DNA of 13,520 bases, from contig OMVW01000041.1 of the NCBI GenBank assembly GCA_900314595.1, positions 1-13,520 of the forward strand, read 5' to 3'. Positions 13,190 through 13,520 of this stretch are shown one piece after another; the stretch's first letter is position 1, and each line of letters begins with the position of its first letter. A program made the translations under genes and the position numbers. This DNA comes from an uncultured Dialister sp. (lineage in GTDB: Bacteria > Bacillota > Negativicutes > Veillonellales > Dialisteraceae). Below the pieces are notes generated by a model. The model was not told where the DNA came from and made no database searches. It was given only the letters and a program-made list of their open reading frames with translations.

Positions 13190-13300
13190 GGAATGACTTT
13201 TGTTTCGGGGTTGTCGGGAATTCCGGGGATGATTCGGGATTGTCGGGATGGTGGCGCCCTTCGGGCGCAGTTTTTGATTTTGCCTTCGGCCCTCATCTGC
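13190..13300 (+). repeat. Heptamer/nonamer-array hairpin repeat, copy E (direct duplicate of D)
   Basis: It has the same flanks as copy D (GGAATGACTTTTGT before, GATTTTGCCTTCGG and CTCATCTGC after) and the same GCGCCC/GGGCGC hairpin (13254-13268), but the array (13205-13249) holds five units of 7-11 nt instead of three. A 60-aa minus-strand ORF across this stretch is not credible as a gene. Confidence 0.8.
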
Positions 13301-13520
13301 ACCGGGAGAATTTTTCCTCATTTGTACAGTTCCCCCTCCCCCGTCGCGGGAGCTCCCAGGGATGAGTTTACCTTCAAGCCCAATTTCGATTTGTTCGATA
13401 GTACAACCCCTCAGTCACTTCGTGACAGCTCCCCAATTACACATATCGGCGCCGTTGCCACCGTAAATAAAACCGGTGGGAGTTCAATTTTTCTGTATAA
13501 TTGGGTTAGCGGCAGAAATC
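13301..13520. other. Non-coding, palindrome-rich right edge
   Basis: I see no gene here. It holds AGGGGAACTG/CAGTTCCCCC in inverted orientation around copy E (about 13175-13185 and 13327-13336), a GC-rich palindrome near 13342-13354, and a 5-bp GTCAC/GTGAC hairpin at 13411-13423. The last is set in CCCCTCAG and AGCTCCCC, resembling the abundant short intergenic repeats of gut Firmicutes. The nature of the next gene cannot be told. Confidence 0.5.

Noticed and set aside
13057..13300. CRISPR array
   Set aside because: Units are only 7-11 nt, contiguous and without spacers, and no cas genes are present.
13139..13321. 60-codon minus-strand ORF at the right end
   Set aside because: It spans duplicated non-coding repeat DNA and its basic low-complexity product matches no family I know.
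13473..13501. Rightward promoter with TATAAT at 13496
   Set aside because: A good -10 but no acceptable -35 or TG extension, and no downstream gene is visible in the window.

Overview
The window reads as chromosomal DNA of a fermentative, low-to-mid GC Firmicute. The protein sequences (a Thermotoga/Firmicutes-type DAHP synthase, a clostridial-type chorismate synthase) and the intergenic repeat style suggest a Negativicute of the Dialister/Megasphaera kind. That placement is an impression from the sequences alone, with no database search behind it.

Positions 1-8270 hold one aromatic amino acid operon on the minus strand. Its order of transcription is promoter (8239-8268), a Tyr/Phe-rich leader peptide (8104-8205), an attenuator (8054-8089), aroF (DAHP synthase), tyrA, aroB, aroA, aroC, pheA, aroE, aroK, and a terminator (95-127). 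From tyrA to aroK the genes overlap or nearly touch, while aroF and tyrA are separated by a 313-nt gap filled by a palindromic repeat element. The operon encodes six shikimate-pathway steps plus the Phe and Tyr branch enzymes. 3-Dehydroquinate dehydratase and chorismate mutase are not encoded here. The 5' end of a group II intron follows the operon terminator and runs off the left edge.

Positions 8271-8630 lie between divergent units and hold a repeat/terminator (copy C), then a plus-strand promoter with a structured leader that contains its own terminator ahead of a 101-aa unknown gene (8630-8935). A strong terminator separates that gene from the convergent rtcB RNA ligase gene (9011-10216, minus). 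Divergent from rtcB is a two-gene DUF4160/DUF2442 cassette (10396-10967), a putative toxin-antitoxin-like pair. Positions 11175-13009 hold a minus-strand ABC transporter operon (ATPase, then FtsX/MacB-type permease). The right end (13010-13520) is non-coding and repeat-rich.

Two observations stand out. First, the aro operon appears to be controlled by ribosome-mediated transcription attenuation: the leader peptide has 6 Tyr and 4 Phe in 33 residues, with a terminator and a plausible mutually exclusive antiterminator. Second, a repeat family I do not recognise occurs seven times in 13.5 kb. Each copy is an array of 3-5 short units (7 nt, sometimes 9, mostly of the form NCGKNNN) ending in GG and, in five copies, running into a GGCGCC hairpin that often doubles as a terminator. 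Copies sit in inverted orientation around transcription units, always with the array facing the genes.
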